From assembly GCA_028278025.1 (NCBI GenBank), contig JANQFE010000164.1, forward strand, positions 1 through 45,373: 45,373 bases of DNA. The letters are read 5' to 3'. The stretch is from Thermodesulfobacteriota bacterium (GTDB taxonomy: Bacteria > Desulfobacterota > WTBG01 > CAIYCZ01 > CAIRTM01). Positions 7,757 through 15,117 of the stretch are shown piece after piece (the first letter of the stretch is position 1; each line of letters begins with the position of its first letter). Below the pieces are notes generated by a model. That model was not told the DNA's origin. It saw only the letters and a program-made list of their open reading frames with translations, and ran no database searches. A program made the position numbers and the translations under genes.

Positions 7757-8205
7757 TGAAAAAGAAAAACATGATTTTGAACTTTCTTTTGTTTTCTACT
7801 CTTTACATCGTCCTCCTTTCAGGCTGTACAGCTACTAGGGTTAATCTGCCTAAGACCGGAGCTGTTTCAGTGGAAGCCGTAGCCTCCGACATCGTCACGA
7901 TTGAACATGTTGCTGTATACAAGGAGAACGGTTGTTTGTCTGTAACTTGACAGGTAAAACCAAAACGCAACATCGCACCCGGCTACCACGGCCATGTTGA
8001 TGTCGAATTAATGGATGCTACTAAAACGATTGTTGAGAAGGTGGAAATTCAGCATCATCCATGGTTTCTTCATCCCCACGGAAACAAACGCTCCTTTTTC
8101 ACTGCCCACTTTACTGCATTCCCACAGAAAGGCAGCAAGGTTCGCATCCGTTTCCATCAGGAGACAAGACGTTTCAAAGACAAAAGCAACTGCCAAGATA
8201 ATTAG
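7756..8205 (+). pseudogene. Efflux-operon lipoprotein gene interrupted by an in-frame TGA
   Basis: One continuous frame of 150 codons runs from the ATG overlapping the pump's stop to TAG at 8203-8205, broken only by TGA at 7948-7950. The upstream part (64 residues) has a lipoprotein signal with lipobox LSGC. The downstream part continues with QVKPKRNIAPGYHGHVDVEL and a His-rich segment, HHPWFLHPHGNKRSFF. The sense of the sequence flows across the stop, and TGA is one base from GGA (Gly), so a nonsense mutation is the simplest reading. Readthrough or selenocysteine cannot be excluded. The function is unknown; position suggests an accessory lipoprotein of the efflux system. Confidence 0.7.
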
Positions 8206-8244
8206 TGTGCGAAATCTTTTGTTCTTATATCAATGAACACTGTG

Positions 8245-8278
8245 AAAATGGGCCGGTTTATACCCGGCCCATTTTTTT
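8245..8278 (+). terminator. Intrinsic terminator of the efflux operon
   Basis: ATGGGCCGG at 8248-8256 pairs with CCGGCCCAT at 8264-8272 around a 7-base loop and is followed by a run of T (8272-8278). An A-run on the 5' side means it could act in both directions. It lies 40 bases after the end of the broken lipoprotein gene. Confidence 0.9.
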
Positions 8279-8298
8279 GCCGCTCCTGAAAAAAACTC

Positions 8299-8326
8299 TT
8301 GAAATTATAAAAATAACAGTTATAAT
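8299..8326 (+). promoter_or_regulatory. Sigma-70 promoter of the MarR gene
   Basis: TTGAAA at 8299-8304 is followed after 16 bases by TATAAT at 8321-8326. The surrounding 60 bases are extremely AT-rich. The start codon of the regulator is at 8379. Confidence 0.65.
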
Positions 8327-8348
8327 TATAAATATTATTAATATAACT
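8319..8348. promoter_or_regulatory. Candidate MarR operator overlapping its promoter
   Basis: The perfect palindrome TTATAATTATAA (8320-8331) overlaps the -10 box. A wider inverted repeat AGTTATA (8319-8325) / TATAACT (8342-8348) encloses it. MarR proteins usually bind such AT-rich palindromes in their own promoters, so autorepression is likely. The extreme AT content raises the risk of chance symmetry. Confidence 0.45.
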
Positions 8349-8378
8349 ATAATGAATATAAGTACTGCAGCTTAACCC

Positions 8379-8858
8379 ATGGAAGAAAAATTAGAAAGAT
8401 ATTTCAATATATTAAGACAGTTTAGCCATCTCCTCCTGAGCCGGGTCATGGATAATGGCAGCGGGACAAAGGTAGATATGAAGCTCTCCCAGCTCAAGGC
8501 TCTGGCAGCTTTTAAAGGCGAGAGGCCCTTTACCATGAATGAACTTGCCGCCAACAGCATGGTGAAACTGCCCAACATGACCACAATTGTTGACGATCTG
8601 ATCCAGGAGGGGCTTGCCGAGCGCAAACGCGATGAAGCAGATCGTAGAAAAGTCCTGGTACACTTAACCGCCAAAGGAAAAGAGTTGCGGGATAAGTTTA
8701 TGGCCAACAGACGCGAGCTGGCCATGTCAATTTTTTCCGGTTTGAGTGAAGAGAAAAAAAACCAGCTGTTACATTCCCTGGAAACTGTCTGTAATATTTT
8801 TGAAGAAACTATAAACAAAAACAGACTGCATTCAGGAAAAAAAGATAATCTGCTATAA
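8379..8858 (+). CDS. MarR-family transcriptional regulator
   Basis: The 159-residue protein has the winged helix-turn-helix layout of the MarR family. There is an N-terminal dimerisation helix, then LSQLKALAAFKGERPFTMNELA with recognition helix region NSMVKLPNMTTIVDDLIQEGLAERKRDEADRRKV (about residues 62-95), where the DEADRRKV wing is the diagnostic family motif. C-terminal helices follow. It has its own AT-rich promoter with palindromic sites. The strong terminator upstream separates it from the efflux operon, so whether it controls the pump is open. The only gene directly downstream is a small ORF that may be degenerate. Confidence 0.92.
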   Translation: MEEKLERYFNILRQFSHLLLSRVMDNGSGTKVDMKLSQLKALAAFKGERPFTMNELAANSMVKLPNMTTIVDDLIQEGLAERKRDEADRRKVLVHLTAKGKELRDKFMANRRELAMSIFSGLSEEKKNQLLHSLETVCNIFEETINKNRLHSGKKDNLL

Positions 8859-8870
8859 AGAGGATAAAGC

Positions 8871-9065
8871 ATGAATGGCTTTTCGCTATGCCATGCCGAC
8901 CGTCATCGTTGTCTGGAGTTGGATAGAGGCCCTGAGTATAAAGGGGATATCCTTTCTGAGCCATGGATAACCTTAAACCCCGTCTTCCTGGCCATTGTGA
9001 CTGTAGCGTTTGTAGGAATAATAGTTTTTATCGTTCGCGCAGAACGAAAAAAAGCTCAGACATAG
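8871..9065 (+). CDS. Small single-TM protein, possibly a frameshifted remnant
   Basis: Sixty-four codons follow the MarR gene by 12 bases behind a fair Shine-Dalgarno (AGAGGA). Only the C-terminal half looks protein-like: a membrane helix (about residues 38-57) followed by RAERKK. Another frame over the first part (from 8875) reads MAFRYAMPTVIVVWSWIEAL, itself a plausible membrane helix, and stops at about 8970. The two halves may once have formed one two-helix protein split by a frameshift. No family is recognised. Confidence 0.35.
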   Translation: MNGFSLCHADRHRCLELDRGPEYKGDILSEPWITLNPVFLAIVTVAFVGIIVFIVRAERKKAQT

Positions 9066-9100
9066 TTGCTTTTTAGCAGTTCTCGCAAGGGTAGTTGAGT

Positions 9101-9415
9101 ATGCCAAAACGTAAGATACGCAGAAAATTTCATAATATTTTGTTTCTGCTGTTTTTCAACTTCTTTCTGCTCTGTCATCTGGGACAGGTTTGTGGTGAGA
9201 TCTACATAACCTGTAAGGCCCTAACCGGTATCGATGTAAAAATTGCAAAACGGAAAGCTAGGGATGCTACCGATAGCACTGATGAACCTGTTAACACAGC
9301 AGTTGAAGAAGGCCATTATAACCGGCTTTCGGTTCAAGATGAAAACCCAGCCAGTACCTTACTGCAAACATCTCCAACACTCTGTTTAATCACTGCTACC
9401 AGGCTTATCTTATAA
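9101..9415 (+). CDS. Hypothetical secreted protein, uncertain
   Basis: From ATG 9101 the frame gives 104 residues. The N-terminus is basic (MPKRKIRRK), followed by a hydrophobic stretch (residues about 12-30) and a possible cleavage near VCG, so it looks like a signal peptide or anchor. The rest has no recognisable motif and contains a polar, low-information segment. It could be the start of a degenerate outer-membrane receptor gene, but I cannot support that. There is no good ribosome-binding site. It sits in a stretch with several decayed genes. Confidence 0.3.
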   Translation: MPKRKIRRKFHNILFLLFFNFFLLCHLGQVCGEIYITCKALTGIDVKIAKRKARDATDSTDEPVNTAVEEGHYNRLSVQDENPASTLLQTSPTLCLITATRLIL

Positions 9416-9487
9416 GCACAGCCATAAACTTATATGGTTTATCGAAAACGTTTCACAATATAATATTTTTTATCATGGAGGTGTTCC

Positions 9488-10138
9488 ATGGAGCCATTAC
9501 ACTTACGTACAAATCAAAAGACATTTAAAAAGATTTTGTTTGCAATTATTTGTTTTGTTTTAATACTGCCCTGTGGTTCATTTGCCGACATCGCTGAAGA
9601 CAAAGCCCTGATCCTGTATTATTCCAGAACAGGCAAAAGCGAAACTGTCAGCAAAGCCCTGCAGAAACTCCTTGATGCAGATATTATTGAAATCAAAGAC
9701 CTCAAAGACAGAGAAGGTCTGTGGGGTTTTATCGGTGCTGCTGTTGATTCTTATTACGACCGGTACACACCCATTGAACCGGCCCATCCGGATCTTTCCC
9801 CGTATACGTATATTATCCTGGCTTCACCCGTATGGAACTGGAAAATCAGTGCACCGATTCGTACCCTGATACATCGCAACAGCTTTGGCGGCAAGAAACT
9901 GGTTGCGTTCACTACCGCCAATATTGATATAAAAAAATATGCCCATTATGGAGATGAAGCCCCGTTTGTCAAAAGATTTCTACGTGATTATCTGAATTCG
10001 AAGAGTAAGGAAATGAGAGACCTGGTGGCAGAGTCCGGAGCAGACATTGCAGGGCACTACCACATTGCTACGCAGGAAAAAACACCCGAGCAGATAGAAG
10101 CTGAGACCCTGCAGCTCATCTATAAATCTTTGTGGTAG
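9488..10138 (+). CDS. Flavodoxin-fold protein with an export signal
   Basis: The 216-residue protein starts with a basic segment and a hydrophobic helix (residues about 14-33, ending GSFA), a convincing signal peptide. It continues as a flavodoxin: ALILYYSRTGKSETVS near residue 40 is the FMN phosphate-binding loop ([SG]xTGxTxxxA type). ASPVWNWKISAPIRTLI near residue 118 is the isoalloxazine-side loop of the flavodoxin_4-like branch. FMN binding is therefore likely. Cytoplasmic flavodoxins lack signal peptides, so a periplasmic or membrane-anchored redox role is inferred. A strong GGAGGT precedes the ATG, and TATAAT at 9459-9464 may be the -10 box. It appears monocistronic. Confidence 0.85.
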   Translation: MEPLHLRTNQKTFKKILFAIICFVLILPCGSFADIAEDKALILYYSRTGKSETVSKALQKLLDADIIEIKDLKDREGLWGFIGAAVDSYYDRYTPIEPAHPDLSPYTYIILASPVWNWKISAPIRTLIHRNSFGGKKLVAFTTANIDIKKYAHYGDEAPFVKRFLRDYLNSKSKEMRDLVAESGADIAGHYHIATQEKTPEQIEAETLQLIYKSLW

Positions 10139-10170
10139 GGTGTCGGCAGTCGACAACAAATGTATCTATC

Positions 10171-10202
10171 CCGGAAACCCTTGCCCGACCCGAGGTTTCC
10201 GG
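10171..10202. terminator. Hairpin between the flavodoxin and tupA-like remnant
   Basis: CCGGAAACC (10171-10179) pairs perfectly with GGTTTCCGG (10194-10202) around 14 bases. It lies between two convergent genes and lacks a clear T-run in either direction, so it is a likely but not classical terminator. Confidence 0.5.
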
Positions 10203-10240
10203 AATGCAGGTTGATAGAAACAGGGCTGTAAAGTATTTTT

Positions 10241-10708
10241 TTATTTCACTGCCATAGGATAAAAAAGCGGCCTTCCGAATCTATCCTTGCCGAACTCCTT
10301 AATAAGCGCCTGTCCACCGGGGGACGTGATCCAGCCGATCAGGGCCATGGCTTTCACATAGTCTGTATGCGGGTGCTTTGCAGGGTTCACAGCTATGATT
10401 CCATAGGGATTATACAATAAAGGATCTCCTTCATTGAGGACAATGAGACTGATTTTTTCTTTAAACGCCAAGAAGGTTCCCCGGTCGGTTAAGGCATAGG
10501 CCTTTTTTTCATCGGCAATTTTCAGCACGGCCCCCATGCCCTGTCCGACCTCCTGATACCAGGTACCTGTGGGCCGGATATCAGCCTGAGCCCATATCTT
10601 TTTTTCTTTTTTATGGGTACCCGAATCATCACCACGGGAAATAAACTGGGCCTGCGCTTGTGATATTTTTATATGGAAAATTAGTAATATACAAACCGTT
10701 TTAAGCTG
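10241..10708 (-). pseudogene. tupA-like tungstate/molybdate-binding protein, internally deleted
   Basis: The frame is open for 156 codons on the minus strand from 10708 to TAA at 10241. Its C-terminal 130 residues match the TupA family of tungstate ABC-transporter binding proteins: FISRGDDSGTHKKE, IRPTGTWYQEVGQGMG, YALTDRGTFLAF and LLYNPYGIIAVNP. Directly before this comes KTVCILLIF...SQAQAQ, which looks like a signal peptide, but no start codon lies in frame before the stop at 10709-10711. The central and N-terminal ligand domain of a normal protein of about 270 residues is missing. It therefore looks like a deletion that joined signal peptide to C-terminal lobe. The first usable ATG (10537) would leave only 98 residues. 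Confidence 0.75.
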
Positions 10709-10850
10709 TCAACAAAAAACAGAAGTGCTGGTTAGGAAGCCCCGCTATTGTCCTTTACTTTTTGTTTCATACGATATATCCTTTTAAGTGATTAATAGGT
10801 AACAGTACACGGTGTAGTATTAACTCACCTTCGCATCGAGTTGTGGAGCT

Positions 10851-11210
10851 ATGACTGAAGAAAGAAGAGCAAGCCCGCGGGCTACAACAAAAATTGAAAT
10901 TGTCTTTAAAGAATCCGGTGCTTTTTACAAGGCCTATATGCTAAATGTCAGCCGTGGTGGTCTTTTCATTAAGACCGACAGCCCTCTTGCACTGGAGACA
11001 TCGGTTTTACTGCTGCTTAAGATTCCCTCCGAAACCGAGACCATGGAGATTGAGGGGCGGGTAGTGTGGGTAAATCCCAAAAGCAGAAAAAATTCATTTC
11101 CCAAGGGTATGGGAATACAGTTTGTTCAAATGAAATCGGAGGATGAAGAAAAAATTAAAAGCTTCGTTGAAGAACACTTCAAAGAAATTGAGAACTATTC
11201 AATCATGTAA
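10851..11210 (+). CDS. PilZ-domain protein (probable cyclic-di-GMP binding)
   Basis: The 119-residue protein is a single PilZ domain. The N-terminal RRASPR is the RxxxR c-di-GMP-binding motif, and NVSRGGLFIKT near residue 36 is the [DN]xSxxG motif; both key motifs are present. The rest is the six-stranded barrel, with IEGRVVWVNPKS and KGMGIQFVQM and a C-terminal helix, typical of the short deltaproteobacterial PilZ subfamily. It probably transmits second-messenger signals to motility or polysaccharide export; the EPS export cluster starts about 4 kb downstream, so a link is possible but unproven. The convergent gene begins 14 bases after its stop. Confidence 0.88.
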   Translation: MTEERRASPRATTKIEIVFKESGAFYKAYMLNVSRGGLFIKTDSPLALETSVLLLLKIPSETETMEIEGRVVWVNPKSRKNSFPKGMGIQFVQMKSEDEEKIKSFVEEHFKEIENYSIM

Positions 11211-11223
11211 AAAAGGCTTTTCA

Positions 11224-11766
11224 CTATAGCTTCAACGGTTTATGGTTAAAATACTCTCTCAGCCGATTAGCGGCAACCAGAAGGTCTTTATCCCGGCTTA
11301 AAAATTTATTCAGTTTTCCTGTTGAAATACCCAACTGCTTTGCAGCTTCACTGATTTTCCCATCCTGCCTGTAAACGACATCAAGAATGACTGCACAATA
11401 CAGCGGGTAGCGAGGATTTCTTGTGTTTATCTTCACAGAAGCTTCTTGTAAAAACAGCTGTTGTCCATCCTGATTCAATTCCTGGAGCGTACGTTCCGGG
11501 CCTGCTCTAATATGCAGGGCTATGATTTTTTTTAGTCTTTGGAGGGCTTTCTGTTTATTTTGAGTCTGTGACCGGCTCTCCTCAGCTATGGCTGAAAGGC
11601 CGGTTTCCTGGTGTATTATGCGAACAGCACTGTAGGTTCTGTTTCTTTTTTGTCCGCCCGGACCGGATGCTGTGTAGGTATCCATCCGGCACTGTTTTAC
11701 AAGCAGTTTTTCGTCCAGCAGCAAGAAAGGATATGCGCCCTGGGGCAGTATTTTAAAGCCGTGCAA
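11224..11766 (-). CDS. RF-1-domain (GGQ) peptide-chain-release-factor-like protein
   Basis: The 180-residue protein contains the class I release-factor catalytic domain: [25 protein letters not shown], with the GGQ tripeptide near residue 38, followed by [16 protein letters not shown], the conserved basic helix. Codon-recognition domains are absent, as in ArfB/YaeJ and similar rescue hydrolases. Unlike ArfB it has a C-terminal extension of about 80 residues, with a helix-turn-helix-like part ([25 protein letters not shown]) instead of a short basic tail. It probably hydrolyses peptidyl-tRNA on ribosomes. The role as a stalled-ribosome rescue factor is inference. Confidence 0.85.
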   Translation of the reverse strand: MHGFKILPQGAYPFLLLDEKLLVKQCRMDTYTASGPGGQKRNRTYSAVRIIHQETGLSAIAEESRSQTQNKQKALQRLKKIIALHIRAGPERTLQELNQDGQQLFLQEASVKINTRNPRYPLYCAVILDVVYRQDGKISEAAKQLGISTGKLNKFLSRDKDLLVAANRLREYFNHKPLKL

Positions 11767-12126
11767 TAATTGGGTTCCTCTTCATAAAAATTTATATACT
11801 CGCAGTTGATTCAGCGGCGGTAATTCCTACCGGCAATTCCTCATATAAAAACAGGAACATACCGGACAGGATTTTGTCAATGTATCCTATACCACTATCT
11901 CTTTGTTTTGTCAGGAGCACATAGAATATTGCCGTGCAGTTTTGGGTAATGCCTATACTATAGTAAAAAAAAGATCAAGGCTGCTTTTGGCATAAGTTTT
12001 GAAGATTGTTACATTAATATTATGGGTATAATAAGCCGATTTATACTTTTAGTTTTCCTGTATAGGAATATTTTATAACTCCCATAATAAAATAATAAAA
12101 TTTTTTATATTATAATCATATTTATT
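11767..12126. other. AT-rich intergenic region between divergent genes
   Basis: This 360-base gap separates the release-factor-like gene (leftward) from the Asp-box protein (rightward). No ORF or RNA gene is evident. It becomes very AT-rich over its last 120 bases. Candidate elements are TATAAT at 12111-12116 and TTGGCATAAGTTTTGA near 11987-12002. The latter resembles a -24/-12 (sigma-54) promoter but has GA where GC is required, so I do not call it. Confidence 0.4.
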
Positions 12127-15003
12127 ATGCTGAAAATAGCCTGGCTGGGTCCCAACAAACAGACTCATAAACCTGGAGTTTTGGCAATTTTTGCCCTTTG
12201 TGTAGTCCTGGCCGCCATACTGCAAACTAACCTGTATGCATCTATTGGCATTTCGGGTGGACCAATAAACAGCATTGCCGCTTCTTATGACAATACCACT
12301 ACCAGCGTATATGTTGGAACCGGGGTAGGGGTATTTAAAAGTGAAAACGGCCAAGACATCTGGACCCCTGTTAACGATGGGTTGTCCTCACTATATGTCT
12401 ATGACCTGGTAGTTGATCCTGACACCCCGACACTTATCTACGCTGCCACAGAAGGGGGCGTGTTCAAAACTACGGATGGTGGCCAAAAATGGAGTGCAGC
12501 AGGCCTAAAAGGCAGTCAAACCTACTGTCTCGCCATACACCCCGTTACTACAACCTCTCTTGTTGCAGGGACTCCTGAGGGTGTGTATACCAGTATCAAC
12601 AGTGGCGCTGTCTTTACCAAGGACCCTGCTGGCCCTTTATATGTCTACTCTGTTGCTGTTTCTTCAGATAACGACTCTACCCTGTATGCCGGCAGTTTCG
12701 GAGAGGGCGTCCACAAAAGTACTGATTTTGGCGTCACCTGGTCAAAAACCGGCAGCGGCCCCGAGAAGGTTAATCACATTACAATCAATCCTTCGGATTC
12801 ACAAATTGTCTATGCCGGGACTCAAAGCGGGGTGTACAAAACCACTGGTGGTGGTACCAGCTGGTCTTTAGTAAGTACTGGTTTTTCTGATATACCGGTT
12901 TACAGTATTGCCATACAAACTTCAAGTCCGTCTACACTCTATAGTGCCACTGATAACGGTGTCTACAAAACCACAAATGCCGGCAGCTCCTGGACAAGTG
13001 TTAACAGCGGTATTGCAACAGACGATATCCAAGGGCCTTTTGTCAGACAGATCGTCATAGATCCACAGGATGTTTCTACCCTGTATGCCGGGACCTATAG
13101 CGGAAATATTTATGATGTTGACATATATAAGTCAACCAATAGCGGGAGCTCATGGACACAGATAAACCGTGAACTTTCAAACACGTCTGTCTACAGTCTG
13201 GCCTTTGATGCTGCTGACCCATCGATGATGTTTGCCGGCACAAGTACAATAGGGGTTCTAAAAAGCACCAACAGTGGTCTGAGCTGGCAAGAAGCAACTG
13301 AAGGGCTTACCAACTATCTTGTCAGGACAGTCGTTGTTAACCCTGACTCTTCAGATGTGTATGCCGGTACTGCCAGTGGACTTTTCCTCAGCAGTGATGC
13401 CGGTGAAACATGGGAAGCCTCAAGCCCCAGTCATGAAATATATACTATAGCAGTAGACCCCTTTACCCCCGAAAACATTTTTATGGGAACAAACAGCGGT
13501 GTTTTTTTGAGTACGGATGATGGGGGCAGCTGGTCATCGTTAAACAACAATCTCAAAAACCCTAATATCTATTGTATTGTTTTTCATCCTGGAAAAGCTG
13601 ATACCGTATTCGTTGGCACCAAGGGAGGCGGTGTTTTTAAAAGCACATCCGGGGGGGAGAACTGGGTGTCGGCAAATGATGGTTTGGATTATTTGGAAGT
13701 GCTTACGCTTGCCATAGATCCCGTAAGTCCCTTTGCCCTTTATGCAGGAACAGAAGGCGGGGGAATATTTAAAAGCAGCGACACCGGTGAATTCTGGCAG
13801 GTTGCAAGCCCGGGGCTAAACGGTTTTACTATTAACAGCATTGCAATAAATCCTGATGATACTGACATGCTTTTTGCCGGGATTACAAATAACGGCCTTT
13901 ACAAAAGTACAAATGCAGGCCAAACCTGGGAATCTGCTGACGAGGATTTGTCCGGCAAAACAGTCTATAATGTAGCCTTGGATCCGGAAGACTCCCAGAC
14001 TGTTTTTGTAACTGTTCATGGAGATATTATAATATACACATTCAACACCCCTCCGGACAAACCGGCCTCACCCTCACCACCCGACGGCGCCGTAAATCAG
14101 CCTGTGGAAACAAATCTCACCTGGACCAGCACAGACCCTGATGCCGGTGACAGTCTGGTATACAAAGTCTATTTTGGAACCGACACAAATCCTGATACCA
14201 ACCCCCCGGTTGATGTATCCTCTGCTGAGTACTCCCCCGGCCCCCTGCAACTCAGCCAAACATATACATGGAAAGTTGTTGCAATTGACAGCCATAATGC
14301 GGAAACCGAAGGAGATCCTTGGAAATTCTCTACCAGCATAAGCAATCCTCCGCTTAAGCCCTCAGCTCCTTCACCCGGGGATGGTGCTGAGGATCAGCCG
14401 GTAACAATTACGTTATCCTGGAAAGGAGGAGACACTGATAATGCCGATATTGTAACCTATGATATTTATTTTGGTACAAAGAACACCCCTCCGCTTGCAA
14501 AAGAAGCTTTAGAAGAACCTGCTTATTCACCGTCACGGATCCTGAGACCCCGCACTACCTATTACTGGAAAATTGTATCCCGGGATAATCATGGCCTTGA
14601 AACAGAAGGTGATACCTGGAGCTTTACCACAGGTTTTTTACCGGAACAATGTGTTATTGAGACAATTGTGGGCGCAGACCAGGCCAAACTGCAAACACTG
14701 CGACAATTTAGGGATGAATTGTTACTTAAAACAGAAACCGGTAAAAAACTGGTAGTGCTCTACTATAAGCTTTCACCCGAAATACTATTGCTTTTTAACC
14801 AAGATGCCCGGCTAAAGGCTGAAACCGTAAAGCTTTTTAATGAATTGTATCCTACTATAAAAACCTGTCTTCAAATGGACGCTTGTCAATTACTCCCAAC
14901 CGAATTTCTTAGAATTTTAAACCTAATTGATATGTATGCCGCTCAAACCTGCCCAGCTACCGGAAAATTGCTGTTAATGACAAAAAACCTCATCATATTT
15001 TAG
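12127..15003 (+). CDS. Secreted Asp-box propeller protein with Fn3-like domains and a CFI-box-like C-terminus
   Basis: The 958-residue protein has a long signal peptide (residues about 1-38). Residues about 40-640 contain 13 Asp-box (BNR/sortilin-type) repeats, for example KTTDGGQKWS, KSTNSGSSWT and LSTDDGGSWS, each followed by a YAGT-like strand, which should fold into beta-propellers. Two Fn3-like modules follow (about 641-737 and 738-836), each starting P.KPS.PSP.DGA and ending TEGD.W.F.T. Residues 842-958 form a C-terminal domain starting at Cys842 with LRQFRDELLL and VVLYYKLSPEI, related to the end of the protein at 43785-45251. It is probably exported to the surface; no enzymatic residues are evident. 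No Shine-Dalgarno is visible. Confidence 0.85.
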   Translation: MLKIAWLGPNKQTHKPGVLAIFALCVVLAAILQTNLYASIGISGGPINSIAASYDNTTTSVYVGTGVGVFKSENGQDIWTPVNDGLSSLYVYDLVVDPDTPTLIYAATEGGVFKTTDGGQKWSAAGLKGSQTYCLAIHPVTTTSLVAGTPEGVYTSINSGAVFTKDPAGPLYVYSVAVSSDNDSTLYAGSFGEGVHKSTDFGVTWSKTGSGPEKVNHITINPSDSQIVYAGTQSGVYKTTGGGTSWSLVSTGFSDIPVYSIAIQTSSPSTLYSATDNGVYKTTNAGSSWTSVNSGIATDDIQGPFVRQIVIDPQDVSTLYAGTYSGNIYDVDIYKSTNSGSSWTQINRELSNTSVYSLAFDAADPSMMFAGTSTIGVLKSTNSGLSWQEATEGLTNYLVRTVVVNPDSSDVYAGTASGLFLSSDAGETWEASSPSHEIYTIAVDPFTPENIFMGTNSGVFLSTDDGGSWSSLNNNLKNPNIYCIVFHPGKADTVFVGTKGGGVFKSTSGGENWVSANDGLDYLEVLTLAIDPVSPFALYAGTEGGGIFKSSDTGEFWQVASPGLNGFTINSIAINPDDTDMLFAGITNNGLYKSTNAGQTWESADEDLSGKTVYNVALDPEDSQTVFVTVHGDIIIYTFNTPPDKPASPSPPDGAVNQPVETNLTWTSTDPDAGDSLVYKVYFGTDTNPDTNPPVDVSSAEYSPGPLQLSQTYTWKVVAIDSHNAETEGDPWKFSTSISNPPLKPSAPSPGDGAEDQPVTITLSWKGGDTDNADIVTYDIYFGTKNTPPLAKEALEEPAYSPSRILRPRTTYYWKIVSRDNHGLETEGDTWSFTTGFLPEQCVIETIVGADQAKLQTLRQFRDELLLKTETGKKLVVLYYKLSPEILLLFNQDARLKAETVKLFNELYPTIKTCLQMDACQLLPTEFLRILNLIDMYAAQTCPATGKLLLMTKNLIIF

Positions 15004-15076
15004 AGCTGAAACAATACACTGGACTATATTTGTTATTCATGATAATATTATAAATTTAGTGATATGTTTTCATATG

Positions 15077-15092
15077 ACATTCTAATGAATGT
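15077..15092. promoter_or_regulatory. Inverted repeat upstream of the EPS export operon
   Basis: ACATTC-TAAT-GAATGT is a perfect 6-4-6 inverted repeat 25 bases before the start of the Wza-like gene. It may be an operator, but no promoter boxes can be assigned with confidence around it. Confidence 0.3.
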
Positions 15093-15117
15093 TTTAATGT
15101 AAGGTGATGGAAAAACT

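Noticed and set aside
7948..7950. TGA as a selenocysteine codon
   Set aside because: No convincing SECIS hairpin follows within the usual distance, and a single GGA-to-TGA change explains it; kept only as a possibility in the findings.
11987..12002. Sigma-54 promoter upstream of the Asp-box protein gene
   Set aside because: TTGGCATAAGTTTTGA has the right GG spacing but carries GA instead of the essential GC at -12.
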